The notes under the pieces are model-generated. The model was not told the DNA's origin, ran no database searches, and saw only the letters and a program-made list of their open reading frames with translations. The position numbers were made by a program, and so were the translations under genes. A stretch of 64,000 nucleotides of DNA. Source: Pachyseris speciosa. Its lineage: Eukaryota > Cnidaria > Anthozoa > Scleractinia > Pachyseridae. Position 1 is the stretch's first letter, and every line of letters starts with the position of its first letter. The stretch covers positions 3,302,501 to 3,366,500 of the forward strand of contig JAEMWC010000001.1 in assembly GCA_016490735.1 (NCBI GenBank), given 5' to 3'. Positions 13,137 through 24,772 of this stretch are shown here, one piece after another.

Positions 13137-13995
13137 TTAGATGAGGTTTTCGGGGGGTAGCTCCGTGTTTGGGGGGACAACCAACAACTCTTCTGGCACG
13201 AAACTGCGTTGAGCTCCGTCATGCAAATAGTACAAAACAGGCGTGTCAGGTTTAACGACAGTTCTTTCAATCTTGAAGACTTTCAAAGACCAGACAGGAT
13301 CTGTGGCTCTTTTTTTGCCGCCCTCCAACACGCCAGGTTGGTAAAGATAGCGGACATTGACAAAAGGGGGGAGCTGTTTTTCTCGCTTTCCCACAGGTCT
13401 TTGATATGTTGTTGAAGGTTTGGAAACAACTGCCTTTTCTTTGATTGCAACAACCGGCTTCTTTCCAGTCAGGTTTGTTTCCTCGTTGTTCAATGCCGCA
13501 ACAACTTCCGGAAGACGTTTAGCCCACCAGACAGACCGCTGGCCTTCCCACAAACGCATTTCCACAGCGTACTGGTAACCAAACAGGCGCTCAGCCAGGG
13601 TGCGGTTGAAACGCTCGACAATGGCCTGGTCACGGTGCATTTCTGGGTTTTTGTGGTTTTCCATCTCTTTCGTAACAGCTCCCATAAATTCACGCCCAGG
13701 ATCCACCTGGAACATTTCCGGCCATTTCAGAGGCGAGCCTTTGTAAATTTTGCGAAATGCTTCGGCGACCTCGTCAGAGTTTTTCGAGGTCAAAGGTTCG
13801 GCCTCTTTGTATCGGCTGGCGACGTCGACAACTGTCAGAGCGTACTTGTAAACTTTGCGCCCGCGGAGGAGTTTGTCATGCGGCAAAAAAAGAAGGTCAG
13901 ATGGGTACACCTTGTTGGGAGTGAAAACATCGAACTTTGGCCGAGGAATTCGGCGCGGGGCTGGAAGATAAATTTGCCAAAGCGCCTGCCTGATT
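13137..13995 (-). pseudogene. Polinton A integrase, 5' end lost to LINE insertion
   Basis: Retroviral-type DDE integrase of the kind carried by Polintons. The open frame retains the catalytic neighbourhoods YPSDLLFLPHD, FQVDPGREFM and HRDQAIVERFNR, in the usual order, followed by an SH3-like C-terminal part (RYLYQPG). The frame upstream of 13996 is LINE tail sequence, so the natural N-terminus is missing. The remaining core of about 285 residues is open to the stop at 13137. It is convergent with the polymerase, about 100 bases away. Confidence 0.85.
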
Positions 13996-15265
13996 AACAA
14001 CAACAACATGCTTTATTTCCCCATTTAGTGACATTACAGACATACAATCATTGAAATAAAAAGAAAAAGAGGGGACTGGCTACCTGAAATAACCATAAAG
14101 TTAAAAAGGGTAGGCAGCCAGTTTAACAAAACTAATCATACTAATTTAGGTCGGTACACAAGCAGATACAAACATACATACACACATGTAACAAAACCGT
14201 GAGCAAAAATAAGGTTATGGAAAGAGAAAATACTATAAAATAGATAGGAGAAGACTAGAGTTTTTAAAAAAAAATACATAAAGTAAGCAAAGAGTATGGC
14301 AAAAATACTAAGATACGGAAAACTATAGACAGTGCAAAACAGTTTTACAAATCTAATCTTACTAACGCATTCTAATATCCTTCAAGATATTGTTCTTTTA
14401 ACCTTTTCTTGAACATAGACAGGGATGACAACTTTATATCACTGTCAAGGGAATTCCAAATAGATGGGCCTATGAACCGAATGTTGAATTTACCATAGTT
14501 AGTTCTTACATAAGGAAGATAGTAAGACTGTTTTGCTGCAAATCTAGTATTGTATTTATGAATATCAATTACTTTAGTGAAGAAGGAATGAAAAGTAGTA
14601 GGAAGGAGTTGATTATGGAATTTGTACATAAAAATAGCAACATACAATGTAACAAGATCATAGAACTTAATTACCTGAAGAGATTTGAACAAGGGGCCAG
14701 AATGAGTGTCGAACTGGGAAAAAGTGATAATGCGCATAGCTTTCTTTTGAAGTGTAAATACAGGTTTAAGAATTGATTCGTATGCGTTACCCCAAATAAT
14801 AATACCGTAAGTCAAAAAAGGATAGATTAAGGCGTAATATAATTTAACCAAAATGCTTATGTCCACAAAGTGTCTTACTTTGTATAAAATGCCAATACTT
14901 CTTCTAATTTTTTTAGCTATAAATTCAACTTGCTTTTTCCAACTAAGGTGTGAATCAATTTGTATGCCAAGATATTTGATGCAGTACTCTCTTTTCAGTT
15001 GCTTATTGCATAAGAGAAGATTGAACATAGAGTCATTTAATTTTCTTTGCGGTGGATGGAAAAGTATAAAATTTGATTTTTCTATATTCAAAGAGAGTTT
15101 GTTGGCACAAAGCCAGGTATGAATATTAGTTAGTTCTAAGTTTATGTTAGTTTGGAGCATCTGGAGACTTTTATGCTCATAGAATAAATTAGCATCATCT
15201 GCAAATAAATGAAAATCAAAAAGTTCTGAGGAATGGTGAAAGTCATTGATATACAATAAAAATAG
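13996..15265 (-). mobile_element. 5'-truncated LINE with RT C-terminus (CR1/Jockey-like)
   Basis: The minus-strand open frame 15256-14372 has the reverse-transcriptase catalytic box FADDANLF and the downstream thumb region typical of CR1/Jockey-group non-LTR elements. A roughly 370-base 3' UTR follows and ends in a (GTT)n tail, seen as AACAACAACAAC at 13997-14008. The 5' end is truncated at about 15265, inside a Polinton A gene. The ORF start given by the first Met is inside the RT domain, so it is not a natural start. Confidence 0.8.
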
Positions 15266-15567
15266 CAGATAGGTTGGTTGGGGTGTGCCTGGTTATAAAG
15301 TTTGAAAGCGTAGTCGGTGTTGGTGAAGTTCTGTTTGGCCTGCGCTTTAATTTGCGCGTTTGCCTGGATCCAGTCAAGGAGCTGGGTGCGCTGGCGGTTG
15401 TATTTCGCGTAAGCCGCCTGGTAATCCTCGAGAGCCTTGTCGTGGCGCTTTTTTTCATCAAGCGCGGCGTCGTCACCGCCACCAAGCGCCTTCGCAAGAT
15501 AATTGCCGCCAATAAAAGTTGCCGCATTTAAGACCGCACCGCCAATCATGATTGCGACGGTTGCCAC
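15266..15567 (-). pseudogene. Polinton A accessory protein with N-terminal hydrophobic segment
   Basis: About 100 residues remain. A glycine/alanine-rich hydrophobic start (IMIGGAVLNAATFIGGNYLA) is followed by a charged helical part with Lys/Arg/Gln. The first codon in frame is GTG, so the original ATG may be mutated. The 3' side is cut by the LINE at 15265. Its place between integrase and capsid-side genes fits a virion accessory protein. The function is not recognised. Confidence 0.55.
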
Positions 15568-15596
15568 GGCGTATATATCAAATCCTAGTTTTTAAA

Positions 15597-15827
15597 TCAA
15601 ACGTTGTCGGGAAGGATTTTTTGGTCGGCAAGATATTGTTTGAGCGCGATGCCGCCCGCCATTACACCTGTGAATTTTAAGTAGCTCACGAGGCTGCTAC
15701 TGGGGTCAGATGTAAAATTTTCTTTCACAGCCTTTTTCGCGGCCCAATCAATGCCTGCAACCATGCCGTTAAGAGCCGCCGCATCCATGACCGTTTTGAC
15801 AAGCTTGCTCTCTGTCTTGGCTGCCAT
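15597..15827 (-). CDS. Small hydrophobic Polinton A protein, 76 aa
   Basis: Intact minus-strand frame from ATG at 15827. It has two weakly hydrophobic stretches (AALNGMVAGIDWAA and FTGVMAGGIALKQYL), suggesting a small membrane-active or capsid-interior protein. It lies 30 bases from the next gene, in the same direction. No family was recognised, and no enzymatic motif is visible. Confidence 0.5.
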   Translation of the reverse strand: MAAKTESKLVKTVMDAAALNGMVAGIDWAAKKAVKENFTSDPSSSLVSYLKFTGVMAGGIALKQYLADQKILPDNV

Positions 15828-15862
15828 GCCAATATAAAAAAGCCTGAAATTTTAAATGGAAA

Positions 15863-16075
15863 TTATTTTATCGCCTCACTCTTTAACTCATCCTCACATT
15901 TTTTGCCATCATTAACTTCATTAACTTCTCCATCAAAATGACTTTCCTGTTCATCCCTAATCAAACTTGCACAGTCATCCATTAATTTAAAAAACAAAAG
16001 CATCCCAAGAAGCGCTCCAAAACAAAGAACCATTTCGGTTAAAAACGGATGGTTCTTAATGCATTCACGACACAT
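15863..16075 (-). CDS. Small single-pass membrane protein (Polinton A)
   Basis: From the ATG at 16075 the frame gives about 70 residues: a short Cys-containing start (MCREC), one clear transmembrane segment (VLCFGALLGMLLFF), then an acidic tail with many Asp/Glu. The longer open frame upstream starts at GTG. It could be a small virion membrane or host-interaction protein. I do not recognise the family. Confidence 0.45.
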   Translation of the reverse strand: MCRECIKNHPFLTEMVLCFGALLGMLLFFKLMDDCASLIRDEQESHFDGEVNEVNDGKKCEDELKSEAIK

Positions 16076-16571
16076 TGCTATATACACCGCTGCAAATCTT
16101 CAAAAGAAAATTAATCCATTTTCCTGACCCCCCTTTACTCCGAGGCGCAGGAGCCGGCTCGCTTGGAACAGGAGGGCTAGGGGCGCTTCCCTTACTTTCT
16201 TGCTTCGCTTCAAGCTGATAATAAAGGGAGGCCGTCCCAATAAGAAGAGAACCCAAGGCCAGAACGGTACCGAAAGAAAATGATTTTTTACCCTTGGAAT
16301 CATCACTCGCAGCTTCCTGGCCTGAGGTGGGGGAAGCAGCAGCCGCAGCTTCCTTTCCTTCATATTTTGCAATTCTGGCCTTTAAATCTTCATTTTCCTT
16401 TTTCTGCACTTCTCGAGCCAACCGCGTTTTTTCAGCCGCCGCCCTGCCAGCAGCCTGCCGCTTGGGGTCTTTTTTGCGTTGTTTGGTTGGGGCGGTTGAA
16501 GCAAGTTGTCCATTGGATGCCTGCGGTGCCGGTGTTTCGTCGGCGGGGGCTTCATGTTGTGCTTCCGCCAC
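16065..16571 (-). CDS. Ala/Pro/Lys-rich protein with coiled coil and one membrane segment (Polinton A)
   Basis: The N-terminal half is rich in Ala, Pro, Gln and Lys, with a basic helix (KKDPKRQAAGRAAAEKTR) and a short coiled coil (EDLKARIAKYEG). A hydrophobic segment follows (FGTVLALGSLLIGTASLYYQL), then a Pro/Ser-rich tail. The frame opens with GTG at 16571 rather than ATG, and the C-terminus overlaps the next gene, so start and end may both be altered by decay. A core-like DNA-binding or membrane-anchored virion protein is a guess from composition only. Confidence 0.4.
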   Translation of the reverse strand: MAEAQHEAPADETPAPQASNGQLASTAPTKQRKKDPKRQAAGRAAAEKTRLAREVQKKENEDLKARIAKYEGKEAAAAASPTSGQEAASDDSKGKKSFSFGTVLALGSLLIGTASLYYQLEAKQESKGSAPSPPVPSEPAPAPRSKGGSGKWINFLLKICSGVYSNVS

Positions 16572-16639
16572 TGTGAAGATATTTTAACAGAAGAAAAATT
16601 CAATTGCCCGGCAAATGCTGAGCAAGAACAAATAGTCAT

Positions 16640-16705
16640 CAGTTGCTGAGCAATTGTCAGTGATTATTCAGCAGTTGCTTAGTAATTGTCAGTAATTATT
16701 CAGCA
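16640..16705. repeat. Short tandem repeat, about 32-bp unit
   Basis: The block CAGTTGCTKAGYAATTGTCAG followed by T-rich TGATTATTCAG occurs twice in tandem, with small differences, upstream of the accessory gene. No function can be assigned. Confidence 0.55.
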
Positions 16706-16763
16706 TTTGTTGCTCACAAATGCAGAGCAATAATGGCGGCCCAAGAGATCGACCCACAACTGA

Positions 16764-17027
16764 GCAATGAAAACGTAAAGCTTGTGGGATGTGGCTGGAG
16801 TGACAAGGATACTTCACAAATTAATGTGATCAAGTAAGCTGGAGCCACTCAAAGGGCACTAAGGCCACAAGGTAGCGGGCATTACCCCTTAAATCTACCA
16901 AAGCAAAGATTGTGCCCAAGCATTAGCAGCCATGGACAGCTGTTTCGGCTCAAGTACCTACATATCAATAAAACAAGCAATGAAAACGTAAAGCTTGTGG
17001 GATGTGGCTGGAGTGACAAGGATACTT
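16764..17027. repeat. 50-bp direct repeat, 214 bp apart
   Basis: A block beginning CAATGAAAACGTAAAGCTTG and ending CAAGGATACTT occurs at 16764-16813 and again at 16978-17027. The second copy ends where the ATPase coding sequence is cut. This points to a rearrangement that replaced the rest of the ATPase gene. Confidence 0.7.
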
Positions 17028-17176
17028 ATCTTGTGAGCGAAAGTCGGGCAAATAAGCGCGATGAAGTCGAACTTGCCGCGGAAAGGTCCTTTGAGCTGGT
17101 CAACCATAGACCTTGTTTTGCCTGAGTTTGTCGGCCCCACGATGAGAGCGTTAAAAGGAATGTTATCCGGGTTCAT
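17028..17176 (-). pseudogene. Packaging ATPase N-terminal stub (Polinton A)
   Basis: The minus-strand frame from ATG 17176 starts four bases after the capsid gene stop. It encodes about 49 residues including a Walker A loop, GPTNSGKT. Homology to the A32/FtsK-HerA type packaging ATPase ends at about 17028, where the 50-bp direct repeat begins. Walker B and the rest are absent, so this is a truncated relic. Confidence 0.7.
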
Positions 17177-17179
17177 ATA

Positions 17180-18437
17180 TTAGTATTGCACAGGTTCCAG
17201 TTGCTTGTCCAATACGTTAAACTGCAAGTCGCTGATTGTGAAAACATGGCAATTGACGTTTCCAGATCCGCTGGCGGTCCGCTCGATCTCAAGCTGTACC
17301 CCGTCCTTCGTGTTGACAAGCCTCACTCCGCTTCAGTGTATTTCGTGGGATGCAGCTGTACGCAAGTCAATGAGAAGCCCGAAGCGGTCGCCTGTGTAAA
17401 ACTTTTTTAAATTCATGTGTTGTGCTTTGTTCGTTTTTTTCATGGAAAAGTGGCTGACTTCCTCCCAAATGTCCTTGCCGTCGATGCCATTGTTGTACAG
17501 TCGGTTGGGCGCGCCGTTAACCGTGACGCTTACTTTTTTGATGTCGGGGTTGAAAAACTTTTCCGAGTCCCTGGTGCCCGCGGTGTAAGGTTCTATAAAA
17601 AAAAAAGCAGAAGAATCCCTTTCAAAGACCTTCTTTGTGGGTTGACACGGAGGTTTATACGCATTGCGAAACCTTTTCCAATGTGACAATCTCTTCCCGA
17701 TGTACATGGTCATACAGGAACTCTTTTCCCTGGATATAAACACTTTCCGCCTCGGTAGCCAAAGTTTAACTTCGAATCATTTCGTATTCTATCTGGATGT
17801 TTGTCAGCTTGTACTTGAGTTTTGTGGTGTCTGAGCCTTTCACGACATTATCAGCATTTGCGAGGGTACGTTCAAACACAAGGTTGTTGTAAAGTGCTTG
17901 TGGGTAAAAGATTCCGTGGTCAGACAGGATCTGGTGGTCAAGCCGGATACGATACTTGTTCTTGTAAATGGTTTCCAATTTGGTTTCCGCAGCGACACTT
18001 GAAGTGGGCTTGTCGCCGGCGCTTGAGCGAATCTTGTTCTGGTTATCGCTCTGGATACCCTCGAGAAGCATGTTGTCCCGCTCCTCCTGGGAAAGGAAAA
18101 GGTCCTCCCAGATTTTGAAAATGTCGTAGCCGACCGTGTCCTGCAGAATGGTGCCCCCATATTTCACGACCAGCTTGTCGACCAGCGCCCGCGAGACGTT
18201 TTGCACGAGATAGTTGTTGGCGTGGCCGCCATTTAAATCAAGGTCGAACAGCAGGGAAAGAGATCCAAGAATGAGTACCTCGTTTTCGTTAAGTTTGGGA
18301 ACCGAAACGTAAAAAGTCTCGCCAGGGCTGGCTTCGCTTTTATCAAATGTTATTCGGTTAACCTTGCGCTCGGCTTTCATCGCGCCTTGCGTTTTTTCTT
18401 TGTGCGTCGGAAGAAGGGTTTCACCCACCGCGGCCAT
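17180..18437 (-). pseudogene. Major capsid protein, double jelly-roll (Polinton A), broken
   Basis: The intact first part (18437-17766, 223 residues) runs from ATG and contains the conserved-looking stretch LVVKYGGTILQDTVGYDIFK. An in-frame TAA follows at 17766-17768, then frame changes near 17690 and 17340, before coding resumes to a stop at 17180-17182 (end LEPVQY). From length, order next to the ATPase and sequence character I call it the Polinton major capsid protein. It would form the icosahedral shell. It is not functional as read. Confidence 0.8.
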
Positions 18438-18496
18438 GATATAACCTGGAGTTTAAAAGTTCAATTAAAAATTAATTCCGCTGAGTATTATACGCA

Positions 18497-19110
18497 ATGG
18501 CAGAGGGTGGCTATGATGCGGAAATGGAAGACCCCTTTGGTAGAAATGAAGGTAATGACGATGACGATGAAGAAGTTGACTCAAACCGGCCATTACAACC
18601 AGGATCCGCATCTACACCATATCATGGTGGCGAAGAAATTCCGATGCGGACTCATTTGCAAGAAACGAGTGGGCTGCCGGACACATCTTATGCTGAGACC
18701 TCTTTTGGTGCCGGCATTCCTTTACTAGAGGGTTTTACTCATCAAGATGACAAACCGGCTCTGCTTGAAAGAGCAAAAACTTTCATCAGAAAAAGGTTTC
18801 CCCAAGTGGATTTTGCAAAATTGGACCCTATTGGTTTCAGTAAAAAACCCGAAAATGAGTAAACAATTGTATCATTTGGTTCGAAAGGTGGTGAAACTGA
18901 AATTTTCAAAAAGGATAGAAGCGGCCTTCTCAAAAAATTTACAGACAAGTTCAAAACAAGCCTTGGGCCAGAAGCTGAAGCTTTAATAGAGTAAAACAAA
19001 CAAAAAACCCGAAAATTGGAGCAGGATTTAAACGAAGAAAGGCGGCAGTTAAGAGAGACATTACAGTTTCCACTTGATACTTTACTTTATAAATGCTGGG
19101 TTTTAAGACC
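18497..19110 (+). pseudogene. Polinton A acidic/coiled-coil accessory gene with in-frame stops
   Basis: Divergent from the capsid gene. It begins ATG GCA GAG with a very acidic stretch (NDDDDEEVDSN), then a region with PGSASTPYHGGEE and helical KPENE. Stops at 18860-18862 and 18991-18993 interrupt the same frame, which afterwards continues with a Glu/Arg/Gln coiled coil (LEQDLNEERRQLRE) to about 19110. The gene type recurs in anthozoan Polintons beside the capsid gene. Its role is unknown. Confidence 0.6.
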
Positions 19111-19513
19111 CCCTCCCCAATAAAATTTTCAATGGCCCATCTATGGGTGAGAATAGATATTATCTGGAACCAGACAACATGTTGTATGTAGGTTTAACAA
19201 AGTTTTGAAATTCCATTTTAAAGATGAATTTTTTATTTATTTAATTATTTAAGTTAACTTAAACCATGAGACATATAAGGAAACATGGGGAATAAAAAAA
19301 TAACTGGTCAAAACTTACCTTGTATATTTCATTTTGTTATTAAAAATGCCTGAGTTCGTCCTTCGCATGCTCAATACCACGATTGTGTGACAGCACTTCA
19401 AATGATTATTTTTTGCACTGTAGTGTACTCACCTTAAGCTTAACATGAAACTGGGAATATTACCAAATTCATAAAAAATAACAGTCATATACATATGTTA
19501 ATTTTACTTACTC
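19111..19513. other. Non-coding stretch after Polinton A
   Basis: AT-rich sequence with T/A runs and no open frame with coding character. I see no TIR or target duplication that would mark the end of Polinton A. Confidence 0.4.
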
Positions 19514-22500
19514 CTAGAAAAGACTGCTTTGTGTGCCAAAGTGCTGGAGCTTCAACAATGCTTTGTAACCTCTCTGATGGACTGTCACATCCCGGTCTGG
19601 TTTTCTTGGCACCAGTAACGCGCTCCCTTCCAAGAAGGTCCCCTGCAAGTGGCAGTTTGACGTTCCTTAAAATTTCATCTGCATGTAGTGGTCCATGCTG
19701 ATCCTAGAATTAAATAAAATTACATTTCTATTAGTGAGTGTATTTTTGCAATCTTGCTCTTTACAGGAGCCCCAGTTCTATTATATATGTGTATCAAATG
19801 CTTCACATCACATTTTCTTGACTAATAGTATATTTATTTATGTAATCAGTTAAGCAAAGATTTCATAAAAATACAATATGGAATTATTATAAACCGATAA
19901 ATAATTATTCTAACCAAATGCAGCTCACATGCCTCACTGTTGGTAAAAGAATTTGAAAGTGTAAATAATTAGCAGAAAGTGTAAAGAAAAAAGCAAGCAA
20001 AGTTTTTTTTAATTATAATTGTTACTAATATGCCACAGAAATCTTTGGAACTCTACCTCTGGCTTGTAGATGTCAATAAGAAGGTCTTGCATGTACTGAA
20101 GATACTGGCAAACATCAGAATGTTTAGACTGGTTAAAAGGCACCACTGGAAAACCGATGATAATGGACTTCTCCTTCACTGCAGTGGAGTACCTGAATTC
20201 ATCAACAGTTGGCCCCTTAAATTCAATCAACTTACATGTAACATTTAATGCTGTCATCAGGACTACTACTAAACTTGCTTGGAATTGTTTATGTCTGAAA
20301 TTGAGAACTATAGCTACAGGTAGACCTGCTTACACTACTCTGAAATTGTAGAAACCACCAGCTAACTATCTTTGTATTAAATATTTTTAAAATATTTCTA
20401 TAATTGCCCCAAAAGTTCTTCTTTTTTCCTCTTTTGTGAAACTGCTAATTGAATATTAGTAAAACAAAAATTTGGTTTTACCAATTGAGTTGATGAAATC
20501 GATTTACCATCATATAGAGATTGAAAAGCTATATAGCCATAGATTGAAGCACTAGCCATTCATTCTGATGAAGGGCTGGCATTCAAAATGTCAGCATTAG
20601 CGAAGTCTAACTGCCTAGTCAATATGATATTAACAAAACACAAACACACTTAAAAGTGTAACACAATATATAAATTAAGGTAAACTTTGCAACAACTAAT
20701 GAAGTTATTAATTCAGTTGGTTTTACCGCAGTTAAGATTATATTAATGTTATTTTTAAGAAAACCACTGACAATTAAATTTATTTTAATACTGTTCTTTC
20801 CAATATATAAATATATATTTTTTCTCAAAGTAATTAAAAACACCTGTGTGTGATGTGCTTGGGTATAACAGCATCCCCCAATACTTCCATAAACTTAAAA
20901 AACTCCTTTAAAACAAGGGTAACCAGCACTATGAAATCACTACAGAGCTTTTTGCTATTCATCCCTGTTTAGTAGGTATGCTATGTTCTCAAAGTCTTTA
21001 ACATCTGCCACGTGTGGCTTAGAGTCATCAAGGATCTGCGGGGACAACCTGTCAAATGTCAGGAAGTGAGCAATCCAATGATGGTCTGAGTTCCTGTGAT
21101 TTGTTAGAATAATATTCACTAGAATTTTGAAATCCAGATTGTCAAATATAATTCGTGGTTCAAGGCCAGTAGCTATATTCTTTCTGACATGATCAATGAG
21201 GTCAGCACCCATATCATCCATGATTGTACAATAACCATCCTGAGTGACAGTGATCCCCATTCTATTCAACCTCTTCATTGCCTAAAAAGAAATTGGTTCA
21301 AATCCATTAATTTCTAACAGAACTGCAGAATTTCTGAAATAACTGCAGGCATGCAGGACTGTACATAAATATCATGTACAGTAACTATCTCTACCAAAGT
21401 CAGTGACAACATCTGCAGAGTTTAAAGAAGTTATTGACAAAAAATTCATTCTAGCCAACCCATAGCCAAGAGCAATTTTGAAATAAACATTTCAACAACT
21501 AAATTGGCTCTACAGATTAATAGGTGGGAGTCATTCCACAGGGAATTAATCTACAGTATTTCATCAGAGGCATTTCTAAGTTCATTATCATGTTTTTTCT
21601 TCAACAAACAAATCATTAACTAGATATCATTATTATACCCTCTCAGTAGCATTTCCAAAACCAAGTAGAGTACCGCTGACTTTCTGGATAAGGCTAAGCT
21701 CCTTCCACCTGGAATTCATCAGTATTACATATGCTGCACACAAAGGAGGAATTTGCTGCTCTGACTCTGATCTTTTCGTCTGTGGCATTGCGATAGTTGC
21801 AAGGAAATCCAATACATCTGGAGTATTTTGCCTCATTTCCACGATAATGCTTTGCCATGTAAAATTATCAAGGCACTATATGAGGTAAAAAGCAAGAATA
21901 CAAAAAAATTGTTATTATTCAACCACAACTAGGAGGCAGGATACTACACACTGTAATTAAATTCACCGTCATTATAACAAAATGAAAGGAGTTCGAAATT
22001 TGGGATTTGCGTGCTGCAGCTGAGAACGTATTTCTCCATTATACGTGGCTGATGATTATTTCAGTCATCTCTATTACCAACAATAAACCATCAAACAGGT
22101 AAGTATATCATACTATAATATGGTAAAAACAGATATAAACATGAATCTATTATTCATATTATATGGAACATTAATGGACCGGACAATGTTGGAAATTTTA
22201 GAAGTCTAGCTCACACGTATACAGACAATACATGTATATTTTCTTTCTGACAGATATTCCATGCAAAATTTTGGATGTCTTTCATTTTCCAAAAAGCATA
22301 CAATTCACTTTCCAACTGATAAGATATGAATTTATAAAATGTGCTGTTGTATTTTGTAAAACAATCAGCCAAAGGGTTCCCTTACTAATATCTGGAGAAA
22401 ATGTTCCTTAAGTTTTGTCGCTGATTAGCAAAAATAATTTAACCCAGATGACCTTATGCTTTGATCGTAGCACACGTAAAACAGCAGAACTTTCTCCACT

Positions 22501-23160
22501 TTTCTTACATAGCTTCCTACACTGGTCATCTACATCCTTCAGTAATGCAGCTTTGACAGCATCTCTCAGGTCAATGTCCTGCATGACAATGTCTGCTATC
22601 TGGTGAGGTGTTGCCCCAGTAGCAATCATTCTGGTCAGCATTTTAAGAAGCTCCACAGTGTTCCTGTCAAAACAAGGCTTATCCTTTGTCTTTATAAACA
22701 AAAACAAAAAAAATTATAAAGAAAAGAGGTCATAGCTATTCAGTGATAAATAATAATAATTTGAAAGTAAACTCATGAACATGGATGAGTCATAAGAAGT
22801 GGCAAATGCCAACAATAAGATCAAGATTAATTGCCAGATAGTGAGACCTAGGAAGTATTTATACTTCTTGCCAAGCCTGATCCCTGTATTAAACTTACAG
22901 AAGAAACTGTTGGTAAATTAAATAAAATTGCAACAGAGGGAATGGCAGAATGGGAAAGCTCTGGACACTAGTGGCATAACTTATTCAGGATAGCAAGGCT
23001 GTTGAAATTTTGACATCAGTGTCCCAGTGGGACAAGGTAATGTTAGTGAAAAGAACCATTTGATACCTCTTACACATACACAACAATATGAAAAAAAATT
23101 ACTTACTTGTCCTTGCAGGTAACGCAACAGTTTTATTATGTTCCCAGTACATGCTGCTGA
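19514..23160 (-). CDS. Multi-exon transposon-type gene (DUF6589-like), minus strand
   Basis: Coding blocks with splice sites on the minus strand run 23155-23107, 22692-22447, 21875-21642, 21281-20955, 20257-20058 and 19702-19514. The 21281 exon contains DDMGADLIDHVRKN and IIFDNLDFKI. The 19702 exon contains LAGDLLGRERVTGAKK. These and the exon order resemble the uncharacterised DUF6589-type proteins found in many cnidarian transposon-like genes, where a Gly-Asp-Gln-Leu-like box follows an Asp-Asn-Leu/Val-Asp box. The call comes from pattern memory. No stop was seen inside the listed blocks, but the C-terminal exons beyond 19514 are not visible, and Polinton A or a deletion may have removed them. 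Exon limits are approximate. Confidence 0.45.
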
Positions 23161-24451
23161 AACTATCTGATAATTGAGTCAATGTTCAATATTAATACGA
23201 TTTAAACCTTGTGTTTCATAAATTAATTACTAAAACACAACAACTTTAATTAAAGCTAGGTCACTTACTTGAAATTGTGTTGTAATGCATTAACATACAT
23301 GTGTAATAATCAGTGGTCCTTTTAAAAAAACACAACAACATACCTTCTGTGATGAGTGAAATATACATTTTGTTAAAAGTTAGTATATCAAAGAAAATTA
23401 ATCAACACAAATCAAGATAATATAGCCAGTATAAACACTTTTGTTCCAGAGTGATTGTTGAAAACCTGCTTGTGCTTGGTCATGCTGAATCCCATCATCA
23501 AGCTTAGTATTGTTTAGAGTCTGGGTCATGACCAACAACAACACTTTATTTTGCTCTCGTACTTTACAAATTTAACATACAAAAATTAACATGATATCAA
23601 TATTGTATGGTATAGAGGTACAACAGGTTGGAACCAACCGGAGCTCTCAATCCCTGCCACTGGCCAGAAGGATCGTGGGCTCTGGGAACGAGAATTGCCG
23701 GTATTAGTAACATCCCAACTGAAATCAGAGAAGGTGCCGTTAAAACGATTTGATTTTAGAATGTTCGAAATACACAATACATTAGTTTAAAGTAATGGGA
23801 TTAATTGTTAATTGCTGCAAATTTAAGGCTAAATCAGTTTTAAAATTTCACTAACCTTGTAATTTTTCAAGGGCTGCAATCATCATAGATTTGTTGAACT
23901 TATTGTCACTCAAGTGACTTTTTTTTGCGACATTTTCTACCAAACATCTAGTTCACATTACATTTCGGATTCCGGATTCCATATTTTGGGTAAACCCCGT
24001 TGACAGTGTTTGCGGTAGTTGTTGACAACGTATTTCGGTTGTTGATGCAAGAATTTGGTTACGTTGAGCGTGATGGCAATCGCGGCTTGACCTTGAAAGG
24101 CCAAGTTGTTGGTCGATATCGAACGCAGCTTGAAACTGCGATAATTTTCTCGTTGAAAGTAATTTAGATTTATTTCTTGAGCTTGACTCAAATATCTCTT
24201 GGTCTTGAAAGGAATTTGTTGAATGTGATAACTTTATTTTGTTGAGAAAGATGGCTTGACCTTGAGAGAAAATCGTTGAGCTTGATTTGATTTTGTTGAG
24301 CTTGATAGAAATCCCTCTTGACCTTGATGGGAAATTTGTTGAATGTGACGCCAATTTTGCTCCTTGAATTTTGCACCATTTGGCTTTCCATATCGGCGGC
24401 CACTTATTACCGTGATCGACTGGTATCTAGTAAACATGGATGATTAGTACT
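23161..24451. other. Gene-poor stretch with a retroposon-like 3' end
   Basis: Near 23533-23785 the minus strand ends in AATAAAGTGTTGTTGTTGG, which looks like the tail of a short non-LTR or SINE-like insertion. At 23980-24330 there are irregular, degenerate TCAAGxTCAA-like blocks on the minus strand, open in several frames. I consider them non-coding. Confidence 0.35.
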
Positions 24452-24763
24452 TAGCCTCCTTCGCAGACGTCTTTGGGCTCCTTGCCCACGAACGTCTGCT
24501 GAACTGAACTGCCACTTCCGTTCATCGGCGGTTAGCCTTTGTTTTGAAGAAACCAATAACGAGCTGCGTAAGAATGGAAATCGACACCCGATTCACGTGC
24601 ATCGTCTGTGAAAGTAATCCCGGGGTCGAAGTCCTACTTTCCATAAATTGGAAAACGAACTGTAATTGGCTAACCGCCGCGAACGGAAGTGGTAGTTCAG
24701 TTCAGCAGACGTTCGTGGGCAAGGAACGCGTGACGAGCCCAAGGACGTCTGCGAAGGAGGCTA
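24452..24763. mobile_element. Mutator-like (MULE-type) MITE, copy 2
   Basis: The 312-bp element has the same termini as the copy at 4954-5276 (TAGCCTCC...GGAGGCTA) and a different perfect 9-bp target duplication, ATTAGTACT (24443-24451 and 24764-24772). It lies in opposite orientation to copy 1. Its internal open frame is similar to that of copy 1. Confidence 0.8.
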
Positions 24764-24772
24764 ATTAGTACT

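Larger units (their letters stand above)
9428..19110. mobile_element. Polinton A: decayed Maverick/Polinton without visible TIRs
   Basis: About 9.7 kb carries decayed Polinton genes: PolB (plus), integrase, membrane or capsid accessory genes, an ATPase stub and major capsid (all minus), then a divergent plus-strand gene. I see no protease or penton-like gene and no TIR pair or target duplication, so both ends are probably lost. Many genes have stops or frame changes, and a LINE splits the integrase side. Codon use is more GC-rich than in the Maverick at 30839-49785, and the proteins differ clearly, so this is a separate lineage. Confidence 0.8.

Noticed and set aside
14558..15122. Plus-strand frames at 14558-14776 and 14853-15122
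   Set aside because: They are antisense shadows of the LINE reverse-transcriptase frame.
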